Assembly: GCF_946222605.1 (NCBI RefSeq)
Contig: NZ_CAMIIE010000012.1
Coordinates: forward strand, 10,308-74,307
DNA from: an uncultured Acidocella sp.
GTDB taxonomy: Bacteria; Pseudomonadota; Alphaproteobacteria; Acetobacterales; Acetobacteraceae
Reading direction: 5' to 3'
DNA length: 64,000 nt
In this document: piece after piece, positions 15,907-25,094 of the stretch
Position numbering within the stretch: the first letter of the stretch is position 1
Layout of the letters: every line of letters begins with the position of its first letter
Translations under genes and position numbers: made by a program
The notes under the pieces: model-generated
Told to the model about the DNA's origin: nothing
The model's input: only the letters and a program-made list of their open reading frames with translations
Databases searched by the model: none

Positions 15907-16743
15907 ATGGCTAAAATATCTCTCCCCTCCCTGGCGGACACCATCCGTGCTTTCGATCTGCGGGCCGACAAATCGCTCGGCCAGCATTTTCTGCTGGACC
16001 CGGCCCTGCTCTCGCGCATCGCCGGCGCGGCGGGGTCGCTGAAAGGGGTGAATGTCATCGAGATCGGCCCGGGCCCGGGCGGGTTGACGCGCGCATTGCT
16101 GGAGAGCGAGGCGGCGCATGTCACCGCCATCGAGTTCGATCCGCGGGCGGTGGCCGCCATCACCCAGCTCGCCGGCACCACGGAGCGGCTCAGCATTATC
16201 GAGGCGGATGCGATGCGGGCGGATCTGGCGGCTCTGGTGCCCGCCCCGCGCGCCATCGTCGCCAACCTGCCCTATAATATCGGCACGCTGCTGCTGGTGA
16301 ACTGGCTGCAGACCGCGGCGGATTTCCAGTCGATGACGCTGATGTTCCAGCAGGAAGTGGCGGCGCGAGTTTGCGCCCAGCCCAATAGCAGCGCCTATGG
16401 CCGGGTTTCGGTGCTGGCGCAGTGGCTCTGCGATGTGACGATGCTGATGCGCATTCCCGCCGGGGCCTTCGCGCCGCCGCCGAAGGTGGAATCGGCGCTG
16501 ATCCGGCTGGTGCCGAAGGCTGCACAGCCGACGAAAGCGGAGCTGAAGCTGATGGAGCGCCTCACCGCCGCCGCCTTCGGGCAGCGGCGCAAGATGCTGC
16601 GCGGGGCGCTGAAGCCGCTGGGCGGCGAGGCGCTGTGTGAAGCGGCCGGGATCGACGCGGCGCGGCGCGCGGAAACGCTGAGCGTGGCGGAGTTCGTGAC
16701 GCTGATGCGGGCTTTGGAAGCCCGCGAGGGCCAAAAGTCCTAA
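15907..16743 (+). CDS. rsmA: 16S rRNA (adenine1518/1519-N6)-dimethyltransferase
   Basis: 278 residues. Signature: SLGQHFLLDPALLSRIA, then VIEIGPGPGGLTRALL (SAM site), AIEFDPRAVAAI, and NLPYNIGTLLLVNWL with the catalytic NLPY. The C-terminal domain has GAFAPPPKVESALIRLVPK and FGQRRKMLRGALKPL. It dimethylates two adjacent adenines in the 3' hairpin of 16S rRNA late in 30S assembly. It starts divergently from the CLC gene. In many proteobacteria it sits next to pdxA and surA; here it does not. Confidence 0.97.
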   Translation: MAKISLPSLADTIRAFDLRADKSLGQHFLLDPALLSRIAGAAGSLKGVNVIEIGPGPGGLTRALLESEAAHVTAIEFDPRAVAAITQLAGTTERLSIIEADAMRADLAALVPAPRAIVANLPYNIGTLLLVNWLQTAADFQSMTLMFQQEVAARVCAQPNSSAYGRVSVLAQWLCDVTMLMRIPAGAFAPPPKVESALIRLVPKAAQPTKAELKLMERLTAAAFGQRRKMLRGALKPLGGEALCEAAGIDAARRAETLSVAEFVTLMRALEAREGQKS

Positions 16744-16876
16744 ATGTTTTTGGTGCAGCTTTTTTCAAAAAGCTGCGAAAAACGCCGGGGCGTTGGCAAC
16801 GCTGTCATCAAAGCCCCAAACATTTCCGCCCCTTTTTTGAAAAAAAGGGGCGGCCCCAAAAAACTTTTGTAATTTA
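16744..16876. repeat. Family-1 composite hairpin element (full form)
   Basis: Begins directly after the rsmA stop with ATGTTTTTGGT. Hairpin 1: arms GCAGC/GCTGC around TTTTTTCAAAAA. Middle: a weaker fold around GGGGCGTTGGCAACGC...GCCCC. Hairpin 3: arms CCGCCCC/GGGGCGG around a T-run/A-run centre. Right edge CCCCAAAAAACTTTTGTAAT. It fills the gap between convergent rsmA and htpG. Confidence 0.82.
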
Positions 16877-16884
16877 TGTGTTTT

Positions 16885-18669
16885 TCAGGGGGCCAGCGCC
16901 GCCGCCACCTGACGCACGAACGCCGCCGGGTCCTCCGGCAAATCGCCATCCTGCAGCTTGGCCAGATTCAGCAGCAGGCGCGCCGCCTCGCTCACATCCT
17001 CCTTCGCCGCCAGCGCCTCCACCAGCTTATGGCCCGGATTGATTTCCAGCTTCGGCGGCAGCCCGCAGGTCGGCCGGCCGGCGCGCTTGAGCAGGCGTTG
17101 CATCGCCAGATCCGGCCCCGCCTGCGCCGCCACCAGCATCGCCGGGCTGTCCTTCAGCCGCGAAGAGGCCGACACATCAGACACTTCCGACCCCAGCGCC
17201 TCTTTCAGCTTGGCGCAGAGCGCGGTGATCGCCTCCGGCGCCTCCGCCGCCTCGAACAGCGAGCCTGCCTGGGAGACGGAAACCAGCTTCTTGTCCTTGA
17301 AGCTGCCCAGCCGCCCCGGCCAGAACGCGTCGATCGCATCGCCCAGCAGCAGCACCTCATAGCCCTTCTCGGCAAAGCCCTCGAGCTGCGGCGAGGTCTT
17401 CAGATGCGCGGCGTCCCCGGCGAGATAATAAATATCGCTCTGCCCCTCCGGCATGCGCTCAATATACCCATCCAAGGTCGTCGCCTCCTCCTTGCTGGAC
17501 GCAAAGCGCAGCAGCGCGGCGATCTCGGCGGCATGGCCGGTATCCTCGTAAATCCCCTCCTTCAGCACCGCGCCGAAATTCTCCAGGAAGGGTTTGAAAG
17601 CCGCCTCGTCCTTGGCCTTGTTTTTCAGCTCGGTCATCACCCGGTTGAGCAGCGCCTTGCGGATCTTCTCCAGCACCGGCGTCGCCTGCAGAATCTCACG
17701 CGAGACATTCAGCGGCAGATCCTCGGTATCCACCACGCCGACGACGAAATTCAGCCAGTTCGGCAGCAGCTTCGCCTCATCGGTGATGAACATACGCTTC
17801 ACATGCAGGCGCAGCCGGCTCTCCTTGGTCTCCTCCACCGGCATGAACGGCTTGGAGGAGGGGATGAACAGCAAAGCGGTAAACTCCACCGCCCCCTCGG
17901 CGCGCCAATGGATGGTGGCGAAGGGCTCATCCCAGCCCTGGCCGACATGGCGGTAGAATTCGGTATATTCCTCCGGGGTGATCTCGGAACGGCTCTTGCG
18001 CCACAGCGCCTGGCCGGAGGTGGCGGCCTCGAACGCGCCGTTTTCCTCGACCTCCACCGGCAGGGTGATATGGTCGGCCCATTTATTGATGACCGTCTTC
18101 AGCCGGATCGGTTCCAGATATTCCTCCGCATCCGGCTTCAGATGCAGCAGGATGGTGGTGCCCGGCGCGCCGCGCTCGGCGGGTTTCAGCGTATATTGCC
18201 CCTGCCCGTCGGACATCCATTCCCAGGCCTCATCGGTGCCGGCCTTGCGCGAGATCACCTCCACCTTCTCCGCCACCATGAAGGCGGAATAGAAGCCCAC
18301 CCCGAACTGGCCGATCAGGCTCGGCCGCTCTTCCGGCTTGGCCGAGGCCAGCTGCGCGGCGAAGCCGGCGGTGCCGGATTTGGCGATGGTGCCGAGATTC
18401 TCCGCCAGCTCCTCCTTGGCCATGCCGATGCCGCTATCCTCGATGCGCAGCGTCCGCGCCCCCTTATCGGCGGAAATGCGGATGGCGGCATTCTCCGGCA
18501 GCGCCAGCTTTTCATCCGAAAGGGCGAGGAAGCGGCGCTTATCCGTGGCGTCGGCGGCATTCGCCACCAGCTCGCGCAGGAAAATCTCCCGGTCGGAATA
18601 AAGGGAATGCACCACCAGATCGAGCAGCCGGCCCACTTCGGTGCCGAAATTCCGTGTCTCTTCGCTCAT
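16885..18669 (-). CDS. htpG: Molecular chaperone HtpG (Hsp90)
   Basis: 594 residues, slightly shorter than E. coli HtpG. The N-terminal GHKL ATPase domain has YSDREIFLRELVANAADATDKRRF, IEDSGIGMAKEEL, IGQFGVGFYSAFMVAEKV and GTTILLHLK. The middle domain has RRMFITD-type KRMFITDEAKLLPNWLNFVVGVVDTEDLPLNVSREILQ, and a dimerisation domain follows. It is an ATP-dependent chaperone of the stress response. A candidate heat-shock promoter lies upstream (18706-18734). It ends against the family-1 element shared with rsmA. Confidence 0.98.
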   Translation of the reverse strand: MSEETRNFGTEVGRLLDLVVHSLYSDREIFLRELVANAADATDKRRFLALSDEKLALPENAAIRISADKGARTLRIEDSGIGMAKEELAENLGTIAKSGTAGFAAQLASAKPEERPSLIGQFGVGFYSAFMVAEKVEVISRKAGTDEAWEWMSDGQGQYTLKPAERGAPGTTILLHLKPDAEEYLEPIRLKTVINKWADHITLPVEVEENGAFEAATSGQALWRKSRSEITPEEYTEFYRHVGQGWDEPFATIHWRAEGAVEFTALLFIPSSKPFMPVEETKESRLRLHVKRMFITDEAKLLPNWLNFVVGVVDTEDLPLNVSREILQATPVLEKIRKALLNRVMTELKNKAKDEAAFKPFLENFGAVLKEGIYEDTGHAAEIAALLRFASSKEEATTLDGYIERMPEGQSDIYYLAGDAAHLKTSPQLEGFAEKGYEVLLLGDAIDAFWPGRLGSFKDKKLVSVSQAGSLFEAAEAPEAITALCAKLKEALGSEVSDVSASSRLKDSPAMLVAAQAGPDLAMQRLLKRAGRPTCGLPPKLEINPGHKLVEALAAKEDVSEAARLLLNLAKLQDGDLPEDPAAFVRQVAAALAP

Positions 18670-18705
18670 GCGACCCTCCTGTATTCAAACGATTTCAGCC
18701 CGGGG

Positions 18706-18734
18706 ATGTAATGCTCCTGGCGCGCGCGGCCAAG
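18706..18734 (-). promoter_or_regulatory. Possible RpoH-type promoter of htpG
   Basis: On the minus strand CTTG is followed after 17 bp by CATTACAT, close to the alphaproteobacterial sigma-32 pattern (CTTG, 17-18 bp, CYTATNT-like). The start point would lie about 30 nt before the htpG ATG. Match by eye, imperfect -10. Confidence 0.35.
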
Positions 18735-18800
18735 AGGGTTGAGATTGGCAGCACCGCCACCAGCTTGGTAAGACGCCCATCATCCATAGCGGAGCGAGAC

Positions 18801-19265
18801 ATGCCGGCCACTGCCTCTTTCGTGCGTTTGCCACGGGAAAATCTGCGCGACCTGACCGATGCCGCCAACGGGGACGACCCGCAGGGCCTGGCCGATTATC
18901 TGGCCGCCACCGGCACATCGGTCGTCGAATTCGAGGAGGATGGGGATATCTTCTCCGTCCTGGTCCCGGTTCTGGCCGATGATTACGATATCGACCTGGA
19001 GACCAGCGAGAATTCCATCGTCGCCGACCTGGCGGAGGCGACGGATGCGCTGGTGATCATCCTCACCAAGGAGGATCAGAGCAAATATATGGAGCTGCTG
19101 GACCCCGAGGGTTTTTCGGTCGAGGAGCTGCAGGACGCCTATGAGGATTTCACCGATGAGGACGAAAAAGGCGCCGGCCAGGCCATGCTGGCCGGCATCG
19201 GCGCCTTGTATCAGGCCTTGCAGGAGGTGGATGCCGACCACGTGGTGATCGTCACGGTCTCCTGA
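18801..19265 (+). CDS. Acidic conserved-looking hypothetical protein
   Basis: 154 residues from an ATG preceded by GGAGCGAG. Strongly acidic (runs such as EEDGD, DDYDIDLETSE, EDFTDEDEKG) with an alpha/beta pattern and several hydrophobic strands (ALVIILT, HVVIVTVS). The balanced composition indicates a soluble cytoplasmic protein. I do not recognise a family or active site. It is divergent from htpG, so the gap between them serves both genes. A hairpin (19278-19307) separates it from the convergent lipoprotein gene. Confidence 0.75.
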   Translation: MPATASFVRLPRENLRDLTDAANGDDPQGLADYLAATGTSVVEFEEDGDIFSVLVPVLADDYDIDLETSENSIVADLAEATDALVIILTKEDQSKYMELLDPEGFSVEELQDAYEDFTDEDEKGAGQAMLAGIGALYQALQEVDADHVVIVTVS

Positions 19266-19277
19266 ATGAGGCGAAAC

Positions 19278-19307
19278 GCTGGTCTCTCCGCGAAGAGAGA
19301 CCAGCGC
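19278..19307. terminator. Hairpin between convergent genes
   Basis: Perfect 11-bp stem CGCTGGTCTCT/AGAGACCAGCG with an 8-nt loop, between the stops at 19265 (+) and 19313 (-). No long T tract follows, so termination is likely but not certain. Confidence 0.6.
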
Positions 19308-19312
19308 CCGGA

Positions 19313-19549
19313 TCAGTTGCCCAGGTTCAGCTGGCGATGGCTGGTCGCGGCACCGGTGACGGCACCGGCCGCACCGCCGATCAACGCCCCGGTCCCGGGC
19401 CCCAGGCCCGTCGCGGCGCCGATGATGGCACCACCGCCCGCGCCGATCGCGCCGCCCGTGAGGGCGCGGTGGCCGGGTGAGTAACCGCACCCGGTCAGCG
19501 CGGTCAGGGACGCGGCCAGAAACAGGCCGGCAGAGATTTTGCGAAGCAT
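19313..19549 (-). CDS. Glycine-zipper lipoprotein (first of a tandem pair)
   Basis: 78 residues from MLRKISAGLFLAAS. Lipoprotein signal with lipobox TGC, then GYSPGHRALTGGAIGAGGGAIIGAATGLGPGTGALIGGAAGAV, a dense run of glycine-zipper (GxxxG) spacing, and a short polar tail. Such proteins are anchored in the outer or inner membrane and the zipper helices may pack in the bilayer. It is a close paralogue of the next gene, about 120 bp upstream in the same direction. Exact role unknown. Confidence 0.82.
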   Translation of the reverse strand: MLRKISAGLFLAASLTALTGCGYSPGHRALTGGAIGAGGGAIIGAATGLGPGTGALIGGAAGAVTGAATSHRQLNLGN

Positions 19550-19672
19550 TTCCAACTCCCGTGGTTCAGAACATAACAAAACGGATATTTAGTCCGCCCT
19601 CGGAAATTCAACCGGCCGCCGATCGCCTGACGATTCCTTCATGAAACCTTCAGTCACAATCGGCGGACGCCG

Positions 19673-19924
19673 TTAATTCCCGACCAGCGGACGCCCCAGA
19701 TTCAGATTATGCGGGCTGATCGCCGCACCGGCGACCGCACCGACACCACCGCCGACCGCCGCGCCAATGCCCGGCCCCACGCCGGTCACGCTGCCGATGA
19801 TGGCACCGGCACCCGCGCCGATGGCACCGCCCGAAAGCGCGCGCGATCCAGGCGAATAGCCGCATCCGGCAAGGCTCAAACCCGCCACGGCCAACAGGAC
19901 AACAGGGGTGACTTTGTACGCCAC
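19673..19924 (-). CDS. Glycine-zipper lipoprotein (second of a tandem pair)
   Basis: 83 residues from a GTG (VAYKVTPVVLLAVAG) preceded by AAGGAG. The in-frame ATG 27 bp upstream would put that ribosome-binding site inside the gene, so the GTG is preferred. Lipobox LAGC, then GYSPGSRALSGGAIGAGAGAIIG and further GxxxG repeats, ending LNLGRPLVGN. It shares the CGYSPGxRALxGGAIGAG block and the xNLG end with its neighbour, so the pair arose by duplication. Confidence 0.82.
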   Translation of the reverse strand: MAYKVTPVVLLAVAGLSLAGCGYSPGSRALSGGAIGAGAGAIIGSVTGVGPGIGAAVGGGVGAVAGAAISPHNLNLGRPLVGN

Positions 19925-20102
19925 GTTTACATCTCCTTGATCAATCAGCATTCTGCTCTAAACGATATATTGGGCGCGCAATATGGCGAATGAAGGGCTT
20001 CTTTGAGGCTTGCCCCTTTGCTGTACGGGCTGTAAGGCCAGCGCAATGCAGCGTTTTTGACGGCAGGCGATGTTCCGGCCGGGCTAAGCGGAAAGGGTTT
20101 TG

Positions 20103-21140
<1,038 letters not shown>

Positions 21141-21168
21141 ACCTCCCCAAACATCTGCTCCTCTTCCA

Positions 21169-21196
21169 ACCCCGGACCCAGGTCCGGGGTTTTTAT
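21169..21196 (+). terminator. Intrinsic terminator of mreB
   Basis: Stem ACCCCGGACC/GGTCCGGGGT with a 2-nt loop, followed by TTTTATTTAT. The T tract overlaps the TAA stop of the convergent AsmA gene. Confidence 0.9.
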
Positions 21197-23127
21197 TTAT
21201 GCAGCTTGGCCAGCGTATCCTCGCAGGCATTCTTATCGCCCAGCCCCAGCCGGATCGTCGGCAGGATCGCCAGCGGCGGGAACAGCACCCCCAGCCCCAC
21301 CGCGCTGCCCACCCGCGCCGCCAGCGGTCCAGGCGCCGGCATGATGCTCGGATGTTTCAGCGTGCCGCCGATATTGATCGGGGTGGACAGGTTGCCGATC
21401 GAAAAATGCGTCGCCTCCGTCCACATATGCAAATTCAGCGTCTCGGTATCCAGATTGGCCGTGCCCTTGCCGAGAATGTTCGATTCCTTCGTCGCCACCA
21501 GGAAGGCATTGGTGTTCATCTGCCCGTCCTTCAGCGAGACATCCGAAATCAGGCATTCGATCGGCGTCTTGTTCGGCACCCCCAGCGCGGAGAGGATCGC
21601 CGGCCCGGCCTGCAGCCCGACCAGATCCACCAGCAGCGCGCTGACATCGCCGCCATGCTGCAGGAACAAGGAGGCATGGCCATCGCCATGGCCCAGGATC
21701 GCCGCCATCGAATTGCCGGTGCCGGAAATCCAGGCCGAGCCCCCCACCATGCCATTGCCGGCAAAGCCGGTGGTGGAACCGACAATGCGCGAGAGCTGCA
21801 GGCGCCGGAAATCGATATTCGCCTTGGCGTGCAGCACGTTATTCTCCGGCGTCAGATCGATGGCGCTGGCGATGGTGCCGGTCCCCACCGCGAAATTCAG
21901 CGGGTCCAGCGTCACCCGGCCATCCTTGACCACCAGATGCGCCACCAGATCATCCAGCGGCACGCCCTTATTGATGATGTGCTCGCCCTTATAGCGCAGA
22001 TCCACATCCACCTCGTTCAGCTTCGGCAGATTGATCGGCGTCGAGGGCAATAGTTTCGCGCTGTCCGCCGCCTTCGCCAGCTTGGCCTTGGTCGCCGCAT
22101 CCTGGCCGGGGGTGTTCTTGTTGCCCGGGGTGGCGCCCAGGAAGCCGGCGAGATCGGTCAGATCCACCCGCTTGGAGGTCAGCCGCGCGGTAATCTGCCG
22201 GCGGGGTTCGCCCGGCGCCTCGGCGATGGTGCCCTCCAGATCCGAGGTGCCGACATGGCCGGTGAAATCCTGCAGCCGGAAGGCCCTGTCCTGATACACG
22301 GCGGTGCCGGTCAGGCTGAATGGCGGGGTATCGGGAATCGGCACCCCGGTCAGCGCGTAAAGATTGGCCATGTTCTGGCCGGCGAAGGAGAGCTTCAGAT
22401 GCGCCCCGGCGAAATGCGCCGGATCGTTCAGCGTGCCCGCCAGCTTCACCATGGTGGTGCCGTTCTGCAGAGTCAGCGCCACTGGATAGGGCGTCGCCGC
22501 ATCGCGCAGCGAGAGCAGCGCCCCGCCGGTGAAATCCCCGGTGATCGGCGCATTCGCATAACTGCCCTTGGCCGTCACCACGATCTCGCCGCCGGTGAAC
22601 AGCTTGCTGCCGGCGGGCGCCGGGCGGGTTTCGATGGCGAGGTCGAAATCCGCCTTGTAGCTGGGCAGTTTCACGCTGGCCTGGCCGCCATGGATCAGCA
22701 GCACCCCCAGCTTCGGCGGGTTGCCGGCGCTGGGCGAGGCGGCCAGCTTCAGCGTATAATTGGGCTCGGCGCCATTCTGCCGCAGCGCGATCACCGGCTG
22801 CTCCAGCGCGATCACCGGCAGCTCCAGCTGCCGATGCCGCAGATAATGCAGCGCCGCCACCTCCACCCGCAGCTCGGGGATCGTCGCCAGCGGCGGGTCC
22901 TCCGCCGGAAACCCCTTCGGGTTGGCGATGGTGATGCCATCGGCGCGGATGATGATGGTCCTGCCCAGCTTCACATGCAGATGCTGAATGCTCACCGGCC
23001 GGCCGATCTCGGCCGAGGCCCTGGCCTCCACCACCGGAATGAACCAGTCCCAGTTCCAGAAGATGATCAGCAGCAGGATCACAATAAGGATGGGACAGGT
23101 GATCCTGATCCACAGATTTCGCCGCAT
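21193..23127 (-). CDS. AsmA-family protein
   Basis: 644 residues. One N-terminal membrane helix (ITCPILIVILLLIIFWNW) followed by a long periplasmic beta-rich region with AsmA features near the start (VVEARASAEIGRPVSIQHLHVKLG) and near the end (ISGTGNSMAAILGHGDGHASLFLQHGG; STPINIGGTLKHPSIMPAPGPLAARVG). AsmA-like proteins are bridge-like and are thought to move phospholipids between the inner and outer membranes. The C-terminal NACEDTLAKL is common in alphaproteobacterial members. It is not in an obvious operon. Confidence 0.9.
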   Translation of the reverse strand: MRRNLWIRITCPILIVILLLIIFWNWDWFIPVVEARASAEIGRPVSIQHLHVKLGRTIIIRADGITIANPKGFPAEDPPLATIPELRVEVAALHYLRHRQLELPVIALEQPVIALRQNGAEPNYTLKLAASPSAGNPPKLGVLLIHGGQASVKLPSYKADFDLAIETRPAPAGSKLFTGGEIVVTAKGSYANAPITGDFTGGALLSLRDAATPYPVALTLQNGTTMVKLAGTLNDPAHFAGAHLKLSFAGQNMANLYALTGVPIPDTPPFSLTGTAVYQDRAFRLQDFTGHVGTSDLEGTIAEAPGEPRRQITARLTSKRVDLTDLAGFLGATPGNKNTPGQDAATKAKLAKAADSAKLLPSTPINLPKLNEVDVDLRYKGEHIINKGVPLDDLVAHLVVKDGRVTLDPLNFAVGTGTIASAIDLTPENNVLHAKANIDFRRLQLSRIVGSTTGFAGNGMVGGSAWISGTGNSMAAILGHGDGHASLFLQHGGDVSALLVDLVGLQAGPAILSALGVPNKTPIECLISDVSLKDGQMNTNAFLVATKESNILGKGTANLDTETLNLHMWTEATHFSIGNLSTPINIGGTLKHPSIMPAPGPLAARVGSAVGLGVLFPPLAILPTIRLGLGDKNACEDTLAKLHK

Positions 23128-23184
23128 CCCGCCTCCCCTGGCCCAAAAACTCTAAATAAGCGGCGGCTTGCGCGGCGCAACAGC

Positions 23185-23292
23185 GCGAGAGCGTATTCCG
23201 CTCGGCTTGGCGCGCGGAACACGCTCTCGCTCTTTGTTTGAGCGAGCAACTTTATCCGATCAAACGCTTCCGTTTGATCGGATGTTGCTCTA
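23185..23292 (-). repeat. Family-2-like double-hairpin repeat, diverged copy D
   Basis: Same architecture and orientation as copy C but different helix sequences. Hairpin 2: 17-bp stem starting GCGAGAGCGT with one mismatch. Linker TCTTTGTTTGAGC. Hairpin 1: GAGCAAC, a 3-nt bulge TTT, then ATCCGATCAAACG pairing with CGTTTGATCGGAT and GTTGCTC. It sits in the divergent gap between the AsmA gene and dapF, unlike the other copies. Confidence 0.75.
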
Positions 23293-23354
23293 ACCATCTT
23301 GTCATGACCCCGCACGGATTTGCCCCGTCCGGGGCGAGACGGTAAGGAAGGCGC

Positions 23355-24173
23355 ATGCTCCCGTTCATCAAGATGCATGGCGCCGGCAATGATTTCGTCG
23401 TGCTGGACGGCCGCGTTACCAAGCCAGGCCTCTCGCCCGAGGCGATCCGCAAGATCGCCGATCGCCGGCGCGGGGTGGGCTGTGACCAGCTGATCATCAT
23501 CGAGCCGGACGGCGGGGGCGCGGACGCCTTCATGCGTATCCTGAATTCAGACGGCAGCGAAAGCGGCGCCTGCGGCAACGCCACGCGCTGCGTCGCCGCT
23601 CTGCTGGCGGAAGAAAGCGGCGCCCGGCACGTCTCCATCCGCACCGCTGGCGGGCTGCTGCAGGCGGAAATCCTCGGCCCCGGCCTGGTCGAGGTGGATA
23701 TGGGCCCGCCGCATCTGGAGTGGGGCGATGTGCCGCTGGCCAGCCCCGCCGACACGCTGCATCTGCCCCTCGCCCTCGGCCCGGTCTCCGACCCCGCCGC
23801 CTGCTCGATGGGCAACCCCCACGCCACCTTCTTCATCGAGGATTTCGCGCATCTGCCGATCGAGACCATCGGCCCGATGCTGGAGAAGAACCGCATCTTC
23901 CCCGAGCGCGCCAATATCGGCTTCGCCAGGATCGAGAGCCCCTCGCGCATCCGGCTGCGTGTGTGGGAGCGCGGGGCGGGGCTCACCCTGGCCTGCGGGT
24001 CCGGCGCCTGCGCCACCTTAGTCAACGCGCATCGCCGGGGGCTGACCGGCCGCCAGGCGGTGGTGGAGATGGATGGCGGCGAGCTGTTGATCACCTGGAC
24101 CGAGGCCGGCCATGTGCTGATGCGCGGCCCCGCCGTGACCGCCTTTGCCGGTGAAATTCCCGAAAGTCTCTAA
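23355..24173 (+). CDS. dapF: Diaminopimelate epimerase
   Basis: 272 residues. Converts LL- to meso-diaminopimelate for lysine and peptidoglycan. The two catalytic cysteines are present: Cys73 in GACGNATRC and Cys214 in LACGSGACA. HGAGNDFVVLD, MGNPHATFFIED and PERANIGFARIES also match. The next gene, ftsY, starts 3 bp after the stop, an arrangement common in alphaproteobacteria. Confidence 0.97.
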   Translation: MLPFIKMHGAGNDFVVLDGRVTKPGLSPEAIRKIADRRRGVGCDQLIIIEPDGGGADAFMRILNSDGSESGACGNATRCVAALLAEESGARHVSIRTAGGLLQAEILGPGLVEVDMGPPHLEWGDVPLASPADTLHLPLALGPVSDPAACSMGNPHATFFIEDFAHLPIETIGPMLEKNRIFPERANIGFARIESPSRIRLRVWERGAGLTLACGSGACATLVNAHRRGLTGRQAVVEMDGGELLITWTEAGHVLMRGPAVTAFAGEIPESL

Positions 24174-24176
24174 GCC

Positions 24177-25094
24177 ATGGCCAGTTCGTTTTTCTCCCGG
24201 CTGAAATCCGGCCTCTCGCGCTCGACCGCGAAACTGACCGGCGGCATCACCGCCATTTTCACCAAGCGCAAGCTCGATGACGAGGCGCTGGAAGAGCTGG
24301 AGGAGCAGCTGATCGCCGCCGATCTTGGCCCCGCCGTGGCGGCACGGGTGATCAAGGGCTTCCGCTCCACCCGTTTCGGCAAGGAGGTCACAGACCAGGA
24401 GGTGCGCGAGACGCTGGGCGCCGAAATATCCGAAATCCTCGCCCCCGTGGCCAAGCCTTTGGCGCTGGACCGCGCGCACAAGCCCTACGTGATCCTGATG
24501 GTCGGCGTGAATGGCGCCGGCAAGACCACCACCATCGGCAAGCTGGCGGCGCTCTATCGCGAGCAGGGCCTCACCCCGATGCTGGCGGCGGGCGACACCT
24601 TCCGCGCCGCGGCGGTGGAGCAGCTGCAGGTCTGGGGGCAGCGCGCCGGGTGCGAGGTGGTCACCGCCCCCGCCAATACCGACCCCGCCTCGCTGGCGCA
24701 TGACGCGCTGAGCCGTGCGCAGAAAAACGGCGCGGATGTGCTGCTGATCGACACTGCCGGGCGGCTGCACAATAAGACCGCCCTGATGGAGGAGCTGCGC
24801 AAGATCATCCGGGTGATCCGCAAGCTCGACCCCACCGCCCCGCACGCCACGCTGCTGACGCTGGATGCCACCACCGGCCAGAACGCCGTCACGCAAGTGG
24901 GCATCTTCAAGGAGATGGTGGATCTCTCCGGCCTCATCGTCACCAAGCTGGACGGCTCGGCGCGCGGCGGCATCGTCGTGGCGCTGGCGGAGAAATACGG
25001 GCTGCCGATCCATGCCGTGGGCACCGGCGAGCAGATCGCGGATCTGCGGGATTTCGACGCCACCGAATTCGCCCAGGCCCTGGTCGGCCAATGA
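24177..25094 (+). CDS. ftsY: Signal recognition particle receptor FtsY
   Basis: 305 residues. SRP-type GTPase with NG domain: P-loop GVNGAGKTTTIGKLA, GDTFRAAAVEQLQVW, DTAGRLHNKTALMEEL, TKLDGSARGGIVVALAEKYGLPIHAVGTGEQIADL. It docks ribosome-SRP complexes at the inner membrane for co-translational insertion. The acidic A domain of E. coli FtsY is nearly absent, as in many alphaproteobacteria. The stop overlaps the start of the following lipoprotein gene by 4 bp. Confidence 0.97.
   Translation: MASSFFSRLKSGLSRSTAKLTGGITAIFTKRKLDDEALEELEEQLIAADLGPAVAARVIKGFRSTRFGKEVTDQEVRETLGAEISEILAPVAKPLALDRAHKPYVILMVGVNGAGKTTTIGKLAALYREQGLTPMLAAGDTFRAAAVEQLQVWGQRAGCEVVTAPANTDPASLAHDALSRAQKNGADVLLIDTAGRLHNKTALMEELRKIIRVIRKLDPTAPHATLLTLDATTGQNAVTQVGIFKEMVDLSGLIVTKLDGSARGGIVVALAEKYGLPIHAVGTGEQIADLRDFDATEFAQALVGQ

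Noticed and set aside
15834..16734. N-terminal extension of the CLC gene
   Set aside because: The extra 300 codons are antisense to rsmA and low in complexity. The CLC family begins near MQVPRLLRALVRV, so the start at 15834 was used.
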